Assembly: GCF_001440035.1 (NCBI RefSeq)
Contig: NZ_LJYG01000097.1
Location: 30,191-68,736, forward strand
Length of the DNA stretch: 38,546 nucleotides
Direction of reading: 5' to 3'
DNA from: Bradyrhizobium manausense
GTDB lineage: Bacteria; Pseudomonadota; Alphaproteobacteria; Rhizobiales; Xanthobacteraceae
In this document: in pieces, positions 24,242 to 33,338 of the stretch
How positions within the stretch are numbered: position 1 is the first letter of the stretch
Layout of the letters: each line of letters opens with the position of its first letter
Position numbers and translations under genes: made by a program
The notes under the pieces: model-generated
The model's database searches: none
Told to the model about the DNA's origin: nothing
Seen by the model: only the letters and a program-made list of their open reading frames with translations

Positions 24242-26451
24242 CGATACCTCACGCCGGCGTAGATCGCCCTGCCCGTGCCGGGTTCGAACAGCGGAGATGT
24301 CGGGGTCGCACGATCGATGATGCTGGCGCTGGCGATATAGGCCTTGTTGGCGATGTTGCGGGCCTCAATGTAACCCGTGAATGGCCCGCCATTGTCGACA
24401 CCAACCTTAAAGCCCCATATCGCGTAAGCGGATGTTATGAGCTTGTTGGCGCTATCGACGTAATAGGCCTGCGGCACCCATTCGAAGTTCGGCCCGAAAT
24501 AGATGCCGTTCGGATGCTTGTACAGGAGCTCCGCTCGGATGAAGTGGCGTGGTGCGCCGGGGAGGATGTTGTTGCCGAACACCGGATCGTTATCGAAGCG
24601 GAAGTCGTTCAGCGTATAGGCCACGTTGAGCCAGATTTTGTCTGGCGCGGGACCGCTCACGAAGAGGTCGCGGATGATTGCCGCGCCTGCGCCCGCTTCA
24701 ATACCCTGATGGATGGTCTTGTTGGCATTGGTGACGTTGCAGTTGCCGAACGCGCTGTACAGGCACAGAAGTTCGTCGTTGATTTGCGAGCGGTAGAGCG
24801 TGACCTCCCAGGCATAATCAGGCCGCTGCATGCGGGTACCGACCTCAAACGTCGTCGCCGTCTGCGGCTTGATCGAGAAGAACGGAATGTTCGGCAGCGC
24901 CGGGTTGAGGAAGTTCGGGCTGACGCTTTCACCGAAGCTCGGCACCTCCGCGCTGCGCGATATGTTGCCGAACACTTGCCAAGTCGGATCGACCTGCCAC
25001 AACAGCCCGGTCTTCGGGCTCCACAAGCTGAAGGTACTGCGACCATTCACGTCGCCATTGGTCGAGAAATTGACCTGCTGGTCGCGTACGGCGAACAGGT
25101 ACTGGGTGCCGGCTACAAATGCGACGTTCGGCAGGAAGTACAATGAGTTCTCCGCGAAAGCTGAATAATTCTCCGGCTTCTGCAGCAAGGCTGAGGTCTG
25201 TGCTCCTTTGAAGCCACCGATGTTGACGAATTGTTGAGCGTCGATGGTGCCATTGAGGATGTTGAAGCCGGCCACAAAGCGGTTGCGGTAGTCGCCAATG
25301 ACACGGTCATCAGTCACCTTGGCGAAGCCGCCATAGTCTTTGTAATGATAGTCGAGCCACTGGAAGATCGGATGCATTAGATGGCGGTCGACCCCGAATG
25401 CCCCGAACTCTACCTTGGTGTCCTCGATCCGGATTGTGGTTTTATTAGCGACCCGCACCGTGTCGATATTCCGTTGCCAGTCATTGGCAACATTGATGGC
25501 CGCAGGCGTCGTCGGCGACGTCAGCGCCGTTGTTCTGTCGATGCTGCCTGGGATGCGCTGGCGCACCTCGTTGGCATTCAGGTAAAAGCGCGTTTCGACA
25601 TCAGGCGAAATTTGGTATCCAACATTGGCGCTGAGCTTGTTGCTTGATCCGAAGCTGTGATCGCGAAAGCCATCGGAGGCCTGCGTGGCCGCCGTAACGA
25701 AGCCGTCCCAAGGACCGTTTGCCCCACCGACATTGGCCTGAAGCCGCTTCGTATTGAAGGCGCCGAAGTCCACGGAGACGCCGTTCGGGTAGGCATCACG
25801 TCCTGTCGGAGTCACGAAATTTATTGCGCCGCCTAGCGAATTGGCGCCGAACTGCAGGGCGTTACCGCCCTTATAGACCTCGACATATTTGTAAGCCGTC
25901 GGGTCGATCTCCTGGAAATCGCCGTAGCCGTCCGAGGTGTTGATCGGAATGCCATCCATGTAGAGCTGAATCCCGCGCAGGTGGAAGTTACGCGACAGGC
26001 CTGAACCACGGATCGACAGGCGCGTGTCATCGCCCCATTTCGGCTGGGCGAAGACGCCCGGAACATAGTCTAGGATGTCCTTTATCGTATTCGCGACGGT
26101 CGAATTTCGATAGGCCTCCGCGGGCACGAGTGCCACGCCGCCTGGTGTGTTGTTGATCTCCTTGAGAGCCTGCTGCGCGGAGAGCACGCCCAACGCTGCG
26201 CGCGATGCGCCCCCTTGATCACCGACCGCTTGGGCCGGTGCGGTCGGAGCCCGTCTGGCCCGCTCGGCTTGCGACGAACGGACAATGTCCCGGGATGGGC
26301 GGCTCGCCGCATTCCGCTTTTGCTTTGGTGCTTCAACGGTCACGGGCGGCAACTGTTTCTGCCCGCTTGATTGCGCTTTTAAGGGTGTAGAAAGCATAAG
26401 GGCGACGCTGGCGAGCGCGCAGGCTCGCAGCCCCCTGAGGCTGGATGTCAC
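24235..26451 (-). CDS. TonB-dependent outer-membrane receptor, probably for copper
   Basis: A 738-residue receptor. The signal peptide is residues 1-26, followed by a basic linker with LPPVTVEAP, the usual TonB-contact area. The plug domain follows at about 90-240 (TIKDILDYVPGVFAQPKWGD, RLSIRGSGLSRNFHLRGIQL, GGNALQFGANSLGGAINFVT), then a 22-strand-type barrel ending in the aromatic YAGVRYRW. Start: GTG 26451 after GGGAG. The substrate is inferred from its operon partners (DUF2946, copper-associated protein, YcnI), all linked to copper in other bacteria; the sequence itself does not reveal the ligand. Confidence 0.9.
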   Translation of the reverse strand: MTSSLRGLRACALASVALMLSTPLKAQSSGQKQLPPVTVEAPKQKRNAASRPSRDIVRSSQAERARRAPTAPAQAVGDQGGASRAALGVLSAQQALKEINNTPGGVALVPAEAYRNSTVANTIKDILDYVPGVFAQPKWGDDTRLSIRGSGLSRNFHLRGIQLYMDGIPINTSDGYGDFQEIDPTAYKYVEVYKGGNALQFGANSLGGAINFVTPTGRDAYPNGVSVDFGAFNTKRLQANVGGANGPWDGFVTAATQASDGFRDHSFGSSNKLSANVGYQISPDVETRFYLNANEVRQRIPGSIDRTTALTSPTTPAAINVANDWQRNIDTVRVANKTTIRIEDTKVEFGAFGVDRHLMHPIFQWLDYHYKDYGGFAKVTDDRVIGDYRNRFVAGFNILNGTIDAQQFVNIGGFKGAQTSALLQKPENYSAFAENSLYFLPNVAFVAGTQYLFAVRDQQVNFSTNGDVNGRSTFSLWSPKTGLLWQVDPTWQVFGNISRSAEVPSFGESVSPNFLNPALPNIPFFSIKPQTATTFEVGTRMQRPDYAWEVTLYRSQINDELLCLYSAFGNCNVTNANKTIHQGIEAGAGAAIIRDLFVSGPAPDKIWLNVAYTLNDFRFDNDPVFGNNILPGAPRHFIRAELLYKHPNGIYFGPNFEWVPQAYYVDSANKLITSAYAIWGFKVGVDNGGPFTGYIEARNIANKAYIASASIIDRATPTSPLFEPGTGRAIYAGVRYRW

Positions 26452-26499
26452 GGTAAAACTCCCAATCGAACAGACGAATGCTGGCGCGTAGCGCTGCTG

Positions 26500-26883
26500 T
26501 CAGATCGTGAAGGGAGGCCCGCGAGATTGGTGATCGTGCGAGCGAAGCCGCGCAACAGGCCGCGTCTCGAAGGCGACGGCGGTTCGCAACTTGACGTACG
26601 ATCGGCGGGCAAGAGCTGGCGTCGGTGGCGGCAGCGCACCCGAAACGTGGTGCCCCACGCACAGAGGGCAGTGAATGACCGAGTTCTGCCGGCTCTTTCC
26701 CGTGTCATTTTGCGGAGCGAGCTCGCTGCCGTTGCTTATGCAGAGGACATGCTCGGATTCGGCAAAGGCCGGGGGGACGCTGGCGGCAAGCAGGCCGGAT
26801 AGGACAACGTTCAATACGAGGGCGTAGGCCGCAAAAAATGCAGCGCCCATGCCAACTCGCCGCTTGAATCCGAACTTTGCCAT
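26500..26883 (-). CDS. DUF2946-like small exported protein
   Basis: A 127-residue protein with a basic start (MAKFGFKRRVGMG) and a strong hydrophobic segment (AAFFAAYALVLNVVLSGLLA) ending in a signal-like PPAFAES. The hallmark is HCPLCVGHHVSGALPPP at about 80-95, a His/Cys cluster able to bind a metal, plus an earlier CISNG. DUF2946 proteins often precede copper TonB receptors. The ATG at 26883 is chosen, although GTG at 26892 is possible. It leads the operon, 48 bases before the receptor gene. Confidence 0.8.
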   Translation of the reverse strand: MAKFGFKRRVGMGAAFFAAYALVLNVVLSGLLAASVPPAFAESEHVLCISNGSELAPQNDTGKSRQNSVIHCPLCVGHHVSGALPPPTPALARRSYVKLRTAVAFETRPVARLRSHDHQSRGPPFTI

Positions 26884-27275
26884 AGCCTCCACCCTGCATC
26901 GGGGGTACCACAGCGAGCGCGCGAGTCCAATTTGTTGTCAAGCCATTTCGCCGAACAATCGCGAGTGTTGCTCACCAACAACGTTGAACGACGCCGGGAT
27001 ACCCGGCGGCCAAAGGTTGGCCCCGCAGTTCGCATCAGCCTAGTCGCTTGACCTATCGGAAGCAGACGAAGCTGCGGTCTGCCCGGAGGTCGGCCTCGGG
27101 CCCACCAGCCGACATCGTGCTCACCCCAAATCTGTAGAACCACGACGCCGTTTTCAGTACATGACGCCCTAGTATGATAAGTCGATTGAATCATATACTC
27201 GTGCTGTTAGCGTGCGCAGCCGGGTTGGAATGCAGTTCGCGTTAACTGCGACTATGATCGTTTGGGGACGTATCG
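26884..27275. other. Divergent promoter region between the two TonB-receptor units
   Basis: No gene is seen in these 392 bases. Reading on the minus strand, TTGACA at 26939-26934 lies about 50 bases before the DUF2946 start and is a candidate -35 box, with a weak -10. An imperfect palindrome lies at 27171-27199 near the plus-strand receptor. The middle carries degraded repeat sequence. Confidence 0.45.
27171..27199. promoter_or_regulatory. Imperfect palindrome, possible operator
   Basis: AGTATGAT and ATCATATACT flank an 11-base centre (AAGTCGATTGA), giving an AT-rich inverted repeat unlike its GC-rich surroundings, about 77 bases upstream of the receptor start. Its position suits a metal-responsive or TetR-like operator; no regulator can be named. 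Confidence 0.35.
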
Positions 27276-29486
27276 GTGCGCAGGGTTTGGTTGCGGATAT
27301 TTTCCGCCACGGCTTCATGTGCCATTCTGGTCCTTCCTGCTGAAGCGCAGGAGCGCTCCGCGCAGCAGCCGAACCAACTCCCACCAGTGACCATAACCGC
27401 GGCCGATACAAAGCCGCCGAAGCGAGTCGCCCGGCAAAAGCCTCTGCCAAATCTGGGCGCGCGGACCAGAAACGTGGCTCGGCCCGAGCAGCAACGCGAA
27501 GCTGCAAGTGGGGGCTCAAGCGGAGTGACGCCCGCATCTTCCGATGATGCTACCGGCCTGCATCCGACAGCCGCCAGTTCGGTTCGCTACACCGGAGCCG
27601 AGGTCAATGCGGTGCCCTTCACGCGGCCCGGTGAGGCGCTAGAAATCGTGCCGGGCCTGATCGTTACGCAGCACTCCGGAGAGGGTAAGGCCAATCAGTA
27701 CTTTCTGCGCGGCTTCAATCTCGACCACGGCACCGACCTCGCCATCACCGTGGATGGCATGCCCGTCAACATGCCGACCCATGGGCACGGACAGGGCTAT
27801 GCCGATATCAACTTCCTAATTCCCGAGTTGATCCAGTCGGTGAATGTTCGAAAGGGGCCGTACTTCGCCGATGTCGGCGACTTCGGCTCAGCCGGCGCCG
27901 TCGGCATCGACTACGTCAACAGGCTGCAGAAGAATATCGCCGAAGTGAGCGTCGGCAGTTTTGCGTACCGTCGCGGACTGGCCGCAGGATCCACCACGGT
28001 CGGTGAAGGCACCCTGCTCGCGGCGGTCGAGGGGATAAAATACGACGGCCCATGGGATGTGCCGGACGACGTGCGCAAGATCAATGGTCTACTGCGCTAC
28101 GGTCAGGGCACCGCGACGGACGGCTTCACGCTGACCGGCATGGCCTATTCCAATGCCTGGAATTCGACTGATCAGGTCGCCCAGCGCGCGATCGATCACG
28201 GCATTATCAGCCGTCTTGGCTCGCTCGATCCGACCGATGGCGGCGTCTCCACCCGCTTCAGCCTATCCGGCAACTTTGCGCATTCGAGCGAGTACGGCCA
28301 AACGAAGATCAGCGCCTACGCAATTCGTTCGACCCTGCAGCTCTACAACAATTTCACCTACTTCCTGGACAATCCCGTCAATGGCGACCAGTTCAATCAG
28401 CTCGATCAACGAACTGTCAGCGGCTTCGATGCCCGGCACGCATTCGACTGGCGGTTCGGCGGCTTCGAGACACAGACCCGCGTCGGCATGCAAAGCCGTT
28501 ACGACGACATCCGCGTCGGCCTTTTCAAGACCGAGCAGCGCAATTGGTTGTCGACGGTGCGAGAGGATAGCGTACGCGAGGGCAATGTCGGCATCTGGGC
28601 CGATTCCACGACGCGCTGGACCGACTGGCTGCGCACGACGGTTGGCATTCGCGAGGACTTTTTCCCCGGGCGCGTCCTGAGCGACACTCCGGAAAATTCA
28701 GGGAATGCGCAGGCCTCGATGATGAGCCCGAAGGCCGGCATCGTGCTCGGCCCGTGGTTCAGGACCGAGCTGTACGGCAATGCCGGCTACGGCCTGCACA
28801 GCAACGACATCAGGGGCGCGACCATCACGGTGGATCCCAACGACAAGGTGACGCCGCTCGACCGCGTGCCGCTGCTGGTGCGTTCACGCGGCGCCGAGGT
28901 AGGCCTTCGTACCAAGCCGATTGAAGGCCTCACCAGCTCGGTCGCCCTGTTCGTCCTCGATTTCGAGTCCGAGCTTCTGTTCGTCGGCGATGCCGGCACG
29001 ACGGAGCCGAGCCGGCCGAGCCGCCGCGTCGGCGTGGAGTGGGTCAACCAATACAAGCCGCTGCCCTGGCTGTCCTTCGACCTCGACGTCGCCTACACCA
29101 AGGCGCGCTTCACCGACATCGATCCTGCGGGCGACCGCATTCCCGGCGCACCGGCCTGGGTAGGAAGCGCCGCCATCACCTTCGGCCACGAGACCGGCTG
29201 GTTCGGCGCGCTGAAGGCGCGCTATTTCGGACCTAGGCCTTTGATCGAGGACGACAGCGTCCGGTCCCTGGCGTCGCTGATCTTCAATGCGCGCGCGGGC
29301 TATCGGTTCGACAACGGCCTGCGCGTGCAGCTCGACATCCTCAATCTCTTCAACGCGCAGACAAACCAGATCGAATACTATTATCTCTCGCGACTTCCGG
29401 GCGAGCCCATCGACGGTGTCGCCGACCGCCATGTTCATCCCGCGGAGCCGCGTGCGGCGCGACTGACAGTGGCAGCGCGGTTCTGA
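27276..29486 (+). CDS. TonB-dependent outer-membrane receptor
   Basis: A 736-residue receptor starting at GTG with GGGGA upstream. The signal peptide ends near residue 24 (LVLPAEA). A Pro-rich linker with QLPPVTITAAD is followed by the plug (EALEIVPGLIVTQHSGEGKA, QYFLRGFNLDHGTDLAITVD, GMPVNMPTHGHGQGYADINF) and a barrel ending in RLTVAARF. The HGHGQGYAD loop carries two His that could touch a metal. It diverges from the copper operon, so co-regulation is likely, but its sequence differs clearly from the other receptor and its ligand is unknown. The gene is GC-rich like the host. Confidence 0.9.
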   Translation: MRRVWLRIFSATASCAILVLPAEAQERSAQQPNQLPPVTITAADTKPPKRVARQKPLPNLGARTRNVARPEQQREAASGGSSGVTPASSDDATGLHPTAASSVRYTGAEVNAVPFTRPGEALEIVPGLIVTQHSGEGKANQYFLRGFNLDHGTDLAITVDGMPVNMPTHGHGQGYADINFLIPELIQSVNVRKGPYFADVGDFGSAGAVGIDYVNRLQKNIAEVSVGSFAYRRGLAAGSTTVGEGTLLAAVEGIKYDGPWDVPDDVRKINGLLRYGQGTATDGFTLTGMAYSNAWNSTDQVAQRAIDHGIISRLGSLDPTDGGVSTRFSLSGNFAHSSEYGQTKISAYAIRSTLQLYNNFTYFLDNPVNGDQFNQLDQRTVSGFDARHAFDWRFGGFETQTRVGMQSRYDDIRVGLFKTEQRNWLSTVREDSVREGNVGIWADSTTRWTDWLRTTVGIREDFFPGRVLSDTPENSGNAQASMMSPKAGIVLGPWFRTELYGNAGYGLHSNDIRGATITVDPNDKVTPLDRVPLLVRSRGAEVGLRTKPIEGLTSSVALFVLDFESELLFVGDAGTTEPSRPSRRVGVEWVNQYKPLPWLSFDLDVAYTKARFTDIDPAGDRIPGAPAWVGSAAITFGHETGWFGALKARYFGPRPLIEDDSVRSLASLIFNARAGYRFDNGLRVQLDILNLFNAQTNQIEYYYLSRLPGEPIDGVADRHVHPAEPRAARLTVAARF

Positions 29487-29607
29487 TCTGCCGTGCGCTG
29501 CTCTGGTCAGCTTCGGGTGATGAGCGCCGTTAGGCGGGTCGGCCGGTTGCTTCCGGTCTACCTCCATGTGCCGGCCACTGGGGACGTCGCCTGGACTTTC
29601 GCCTTCG

Positions 29608-29627
29608 GGCCCAGGCTGTGTGAAAAC
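29608..29627 (+). repeat. IS left inverted repeat
   Basis: GGCCCAGGCTGTGTGAAAAC; 19 of 20 bases match the reverse complement of the right end. Confidence 0.9.
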
Positions 29628-29682
29628 GCTCTGTTTGGAGTGATTCGCGCGATAAGATTCCCTGCGTTTGCGGGGGCATCCA

Positions 29683-31116
29683 ATGAAGCGCTTTGTTGAA
29701 GGATTGGATCGCGGCCAGAGCACATTGTTTCCGGCATCGCTCGATGACTATGTGGCAGAGGACAACCCGGTGCGAGCGGTCGACGTGTTCGTCGATGGTC
29801 TCGATCTCGACAAGCTCGGGTTCATCGGAGTCCAGCCATTCGACACGGGCCGACCCAGCTATCACCCGGGCACTATGCTCAAGCTCTACATCTACGGCTA
29901 TCTTAATCGGGTTCCGTCGAGCCGATGCCTGGAGCGGGAATGCCTGCGCAATATCGAGATGATCTGGTTGACCGGGCATCTGGCGCCGGACTTCAAGACG
30001 ATCGCGGACTTCCGCAAGGACAATGGCAAGGCCATCCGTGAGGTCTGTCGCGAGTTCGTCGCGCTGTGCCGCAAGCTTGAGCTGCTCAGTACCGGGAGCG
30101 TCGCCATTGACGGATCAAAGTTCAAGGCTGTCAATGCACGGGATAAGAACTTCACCGAGGCCAAGATGAAGAGGCGTTTTGAGCGCATCGATGAGAGCGT
30201 CGCCCGGTACCTCTCTCAGCTTGAAACCGCCGATCGGCATGGGGATGCGGTCCCAGAGGTGAAGGTTGAGCGGTTGAAGGGCAAGATCGAGAAGCTCAAG
30301 GAGGAGATCGTCCGGCTCAACGCGATCAACGCGGAAATGATGAAGAGCAAGGACAGGCAGATCTCGCTCTCCGATCCTGACGCACGCTCGATGGCTACAA
30401 GTGGCAAGGACACCGGCATCGTTGGCTACAACGTGCAGATTGCTGTTGATACGCAGCATCATCTTATCGTGGCTCACTATGTGACCAACGTGGGCAACGA
30501 TCGCCACCAGCTTGCCGACATGGCCGAACAGGCCCGTGCCGAGATGGCTGTCGAGACACTCGAGGTCGTTGCTGATCGCGGCTACTATGACAGCGAACAG
30601 CTTCGCGCCTGTGAGCAGGCCGGCATCACGGTCACATTGCCGAAACCGATGACCTCAGGCGCGAAAGCCGCAGGTCGTTTTGGCAAGCAGGACTTCGTCT
30701 ATCTTGCTGCCGAGGACGTCTATCGCTGCCCTGCTGGCGAACGGCTGACGTACCGCTTCACCGGCCAAGAGGACGGTAAGATGCTGCGCCGTTACTGGAC
30801 GACCGCCTGCCAAAGCTGCGCGCTCAAAGCTCAGTGCACGACCGGCCCTGAGCGGCGCATCGCGCGGTGGGAGCACGAGGCCGTGCTGGAGAAGGTTCAG
30901 CAGCGGCTCGACCAAGACCCCAACAAGATGACCTTACGCCGCAAGACGGCCGATCCCTTCGGGACCATAAAGGCCTGGATGGGTGCCACGCACTTCCTGA
31001 TGCGAAGACAGCACAAGGTTGCGACCGAGATGGCGCTGAACGTGCTCGCCTACAATATGAAACGTGCAATAGCGATTTTGGGTTGCCGAACCCTGCTGGA
31101 GGCGATGCAGACGTAA
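29683..31116 (+). CDS. IS1182-family transposase
   Basis: A 477-residue DDE transposase. The N-terminal domain reads FVEGLDRGQSTLFPASLDDY and PSYHPGTMLKLYIYGYLNRV, the latter typical of IS1182. The catalytic DDE core includes VAIDGSKFKAVNARDKNF (first Asp), ADRGYYDSEQLRACEQAGI (second Asp) and a final acidic residue among the helices near the end. A Cys cluster CPAG...CQSCALKAQC at about 350-385 resembles the zinc-like insert of the family. ATG 29683 is chosen over TTG 29668. Length is full and the element looks potentially active. Confidence 0.93.
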   Translation: MKRFVEGLDRGQSTLFPASLDDYVAEDNPVRAVDVFVDGLDLDKLGFIGVQPFDTGRPSYHPGTMLKLYIYGYLNRVPSSRCLERECLRNIEMIWLTGHLAPDFKTIADFRKDNGKAIREVCREFVALCRKLELLSTGSVAIDGSKFKAVNARDKNFTEAKMKRRFERIDESVARYLSQLETADRHGDAVPEVKVERLKGKIEKLKEEIVRLNAINAEMMKSKDRQISLSDPDARSMATSGKDTGIVGYNVQIAVDTQHHLIVAHYVTNVGNDRHQLADMAEQARAEMAVETLEVVADRGYYDSEQLRACEQAGITVTLPKPMTSGAKAAGRFGKQDFVYLAAEDVYRCPAGERLTYRFTGQEDGKMLRRYWTTACQSCALKAQCTTGPERRIARWEHEAVLEKVQQRLDQDPNKMTLRRKTADPFGTIKAWMGATHFLMRRQHKVATEMALNVLAYNMKRAIAILGCRTLLEAMQT

Positions 31117-31188
31117 GGAGTTTGTATCGGAGCCAACTCTAGCCGCGAAACCGATCCCGGGCCTCTCGACTTACCAGTCGGCAAAAGG

Positions 31189-31208
31189 GTTATCACACAG
31201 CCTGGGCC
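31189..31208 (-). repeat. IS right inverted repeat
   Basis: GTTATCACACAGCCTGGGCC on the plus strand, the mirror of 29608-29627 with one mismatch. Confidence 0.9.
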
Positions 31209-31221
31209 AGAAGCGGAAGTG

Positions 31222-31992
31222 CTAAGCCGCTCTGGCTTCGGTTGCCGCAATCCAAATTCCAATAAAAACGGCGATCAGCCCCGCAATCAAGGGCGGGGTC
31301 ACAGGTTCACCAATGAGGTGCGCCGCCAACAAACCGGCCGCTATAGGATTGATCGTCATCGTGGTCGCAACGCGCGTTGGCGTCGTTCTTTGAAGTGCAA
31401 GTACCCAAAGTATGAAGGCTAGCGCTCCGCCGCCGATCCCGAGATATATGCCTGCCCACCATTGGTGCGGGCCGAATGTTGTCAAGATTACCACCCGTCC
31501 GGTCAGCACACCGATGATTATCAGACCAATTGCTCCGGCGCCCATTCCAACAGCAAGAAAGCCGAGCGGACTGGATCGTTGAATGAATGGGCGAGACAAG
31601 ACGTTATAGAACGCCATACACAAGACCGCGCCAGTCATGATCAGCTCTCCCTTCCAAGCTCCAATCGGCGCAGAAGAAAGACCGGCGCCGAGGGCGGCGA
31701 CAACGCCAAAGACTGCTACGCAAACGCCTAGCGTCTTCCGCGCCGTGAGTTGCTCGGAGCCGAGTAAGGCGCCTATCAGCATAGTTTGAAGTGGGAGTGT
31801 CGAGAGAGCTAAGCTTGCCCGAGCCGCCGTTGTGAAGCCAACAGCCACGTTATAAAGCACGAAGAAAACGCCGAAAAAGCAAAAGCCGAGAATTGCGATT
31901 GAAAGCAGGTCCTGCCGGGGCGGAAACTTTGAGCGTAGAAAAAACGCGGTCGGCAACACACAAGCAATCCCGATACCCCAGCAACAAGCACA
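31222..31992 (-). pseudogene. EamA/DMT-family transporter, N-terminus lost
   Basis: The open frame keeps about 250 residues of an EamA drug/metabolite transporter: eight or so membrane helices, with AVGFTTAARASLALSTLPLQ in the first repeat and TPTRVATTMTINPIAAGLLA in the second. Full proteins have near 290-300 residues and ten helices; the first one or two helices are missing. Upstream of GTG 31959 the frame continues only to 31992 (CWGIGIACVL), then meets a stop inside phage-like DNA. The break coincides with the start of the truncated gene on the other strand, so both were cut by one recombination event. Confidence 0.75.
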
Positions 31993-32567
31993 TTACGGGC
32001 GATGCCCGCACCATCCTGCATTGGGGCTGGGACCTGCTCATGGTCGCCCATCCGCCTTGCACAAGGCTCTGCCTCTCAGGCGTGCGCTGGCTGCACGAGC
32101 CGCCCACCAAGCTCTCGACCGCGCACTATTCAATCCGCGAGGTGGCGGCCTATGCGCGGATGAACCGCGAGCAGCGGCTGGCCTTCATGTGGGACGAGCT
32201 CGACAAGGCCGCGGATCTGTTCTCCGCGTTCTGGAACGCCGACATGGAACACGGCATCCCGCGCATCTGCATCGAGAACCCGGTGATGCACGGCCACGCC
32301 AAGCAGCGCATCCGGAACTACGAGGAGTTCGCCCAGTCAGTTCAGCCTTGGCAGTTCGGCCACGGAGAGTGCAAGCGCACCTGCTTCTGGCTGAAGGGGC
32401 TGCCGAAGCTGGAGCCCACCAACATCGTCGCCGGCCGCGCGCAGCGCATCCATCAGCTCGGTCCGAGCGCCGATCGCTGGCGCGAGCGGTCGAAGTTCTT
32501 CCCCGGCTTTGCCTCGGCGATGGCGGAACAATGGGGCACCCACGCCCTGCAGCAGCTCGCTGCATAA
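31986..32567 (+). pseudogene. Phage DNA-methyltransferase-like protein, N-terminus lost
   Basis: From about 31990 the frame reads HITGDARTILHWGWDLLMVA then HPPCTRLCLSGVRWLHEP, RICIENPVMHGHAKQRI, SVQPWQFGHGECKRTCFWLK and AMAEQWGTHALQQLAA. These are the conserved blocks of a phage protein family often annotated as a cytosine methyltransferase-like protein, with the HPPC motif at its core. Full members begin about 40 residues earlier with a cofactor-type loop, absent here. The frame upstream is EamA DNA read backward. It is probably not functional. It heads the phage-like gene run to the integrase. Confidence 0.65.
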
Positions 32568-32582
32568 CCCCGAGAGGTAAAG

Positions 32583-32765
32583 ATGAAGAAGCAAGCCAAA
32601 TGGGAAATCAACAAGCGCATCAGCCGCGCCATCATCGGCATGCAGATCCCGATCCTGATGATCCCGAAGCTCTCGGCGATGCTGGAGCTGAAGATCGCAC
32701 AGGGAGCGACCGACGAGGAGCTCGCCGCGGCAGCCAAGCAGTTCGTCGAGGGCGCGCACTCATGA
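32583..32765 (+). CDS. Small phage-like hypothetical protein
   Basis: A 60-residue, mostly helical protein: MKKQAKWEINKRISRAIIG..., with IPKLSAMLELKIAQGATDEE and the end FVEGAHS. GAGAGGTAAAG precedes the ATG. Its stop overlaps the next start (ATGA), showing translational coupling. Function unknown. Confidence 0.65.
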   Translation: MKKQAKWEINKRISRAIIGMQIPILMIPKLSAMLELKIAQGATDEELAAAAKQFVEGAHS

Positions 32766-33004
32766 AGGTCTATCTCGTCATCGCCGAACACCACGCCGTT
32801 CCCGGTCGGAGGATCTACGTATGCAAGACGCGGCGGCGCGCTGCGAAGGAAGCGATCGCCTGCACCAACGTCATCCTCAACGACCTCGGCATCAAGCCCG
32901 TGATCACCGAGATCGACATGGAGGTGGTGTTGTGCTTCCTGCAGGACAACAAGAAGCTCGATTGCTTCGTCGAGATCACCGAGCACGAGCTGCTGCTCGA
33001 TTAA
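32762..33004 (+). CDS. Small phage-like hypothetical protein
   Basis: An 80-residue protein starting MKVYLVIAEHHAVPGRRIYV at the ATGA overlap with the preceding gene. A basic stretch (CKTRRRAAKEA) and an acidic C-terminus (FVEITEHELLLD) are visible, with alternating strands and helices. No domain is recognised. The longer frame beginning at 32021 reads the methyltransferase-like gene out of frame and is not real. Confidence 0.65.
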   Translation: MKVYLVIAEHHAVPGRRIYVCKTRRRAAKEAIACTNVILNDLGIKPVITEIDMEVVLCFLQDNKKLDCFVEITEHELLLD

Positions 33005-33044
33005 ACCCTCACACCGTAAGACCCTCACGTAACCCAACGAGGTA

Positions 33045-33313
33045 ATGATGCCCGCCTTCAAGGATACCTCAACAGCGTGAACGGGAACAGCGTCGCCACC
33101 GACGCCGGCACCGTCTACCGCAGCGAGAAGAAGTCGGCGTCCCTCGCCGATGCTCAAGCCTTCATGGACTACGTCATCCAGAACAACGCGTGGGATCTGA
33201 TCGACCGCAAGGCGAACGTCACCGCGGTGGAGGACTTCATCAACCAGCACAACGCGCCGCCGCCCGGCGTGAACTGGTCAAGCACCTTCGTTGCCGGTGT
33301 CCGGCGCTCGTAA
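33045..33313 (+). pseudogene. Small phage-like protein gene, frameshifted at its start
   Basis: GAGG before the double ATG at 33045/33048 gives MPAFK, after which the frame soon stops. One base over, the sequence continues GYLNSVNGNSVATDAGTVYR and runs open to 33313 (KADVT-like region, DFINQHNAPPPGVNW). Loss of one G in AAGG(G)A near 33063-33066 joins the two parts. A GTG at 33077 could still start a 78-residue product, but it lacks a ribosome site. Function unknown. Confidence 0.5.
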
Positions 33314-33338
33314 CTCTCACTCAGAAGGAAATACGGAA

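Larger units (their letters stand above)
29608..31208 (+). mobile_element. IS1182-like insertion sequence, complete
   Basis: A 1601-bp unit framed by 20-bp terminal inverted repeats differing at one base and containing a single intact transposase gene. The termini read GGCCCAGGCTGTGTGA. Because the outermost GGCC is itself palindromic, it may be part of the repeat or a 4-bp target duplication. The right end runs straight into AGAAGCGG, the tail of the dispersed repeat family, so the IS may have landed in such a repeat. Confidence 0.88.

Noticed and set aside
32021..32761. Plus-strand frame extending the 80-residue gene upstream to 327 residues
   Set aside because: It reads the methyltransferase-like gene and the next small gene out of frame; the ATGA overlap at 32762 is the natural start.
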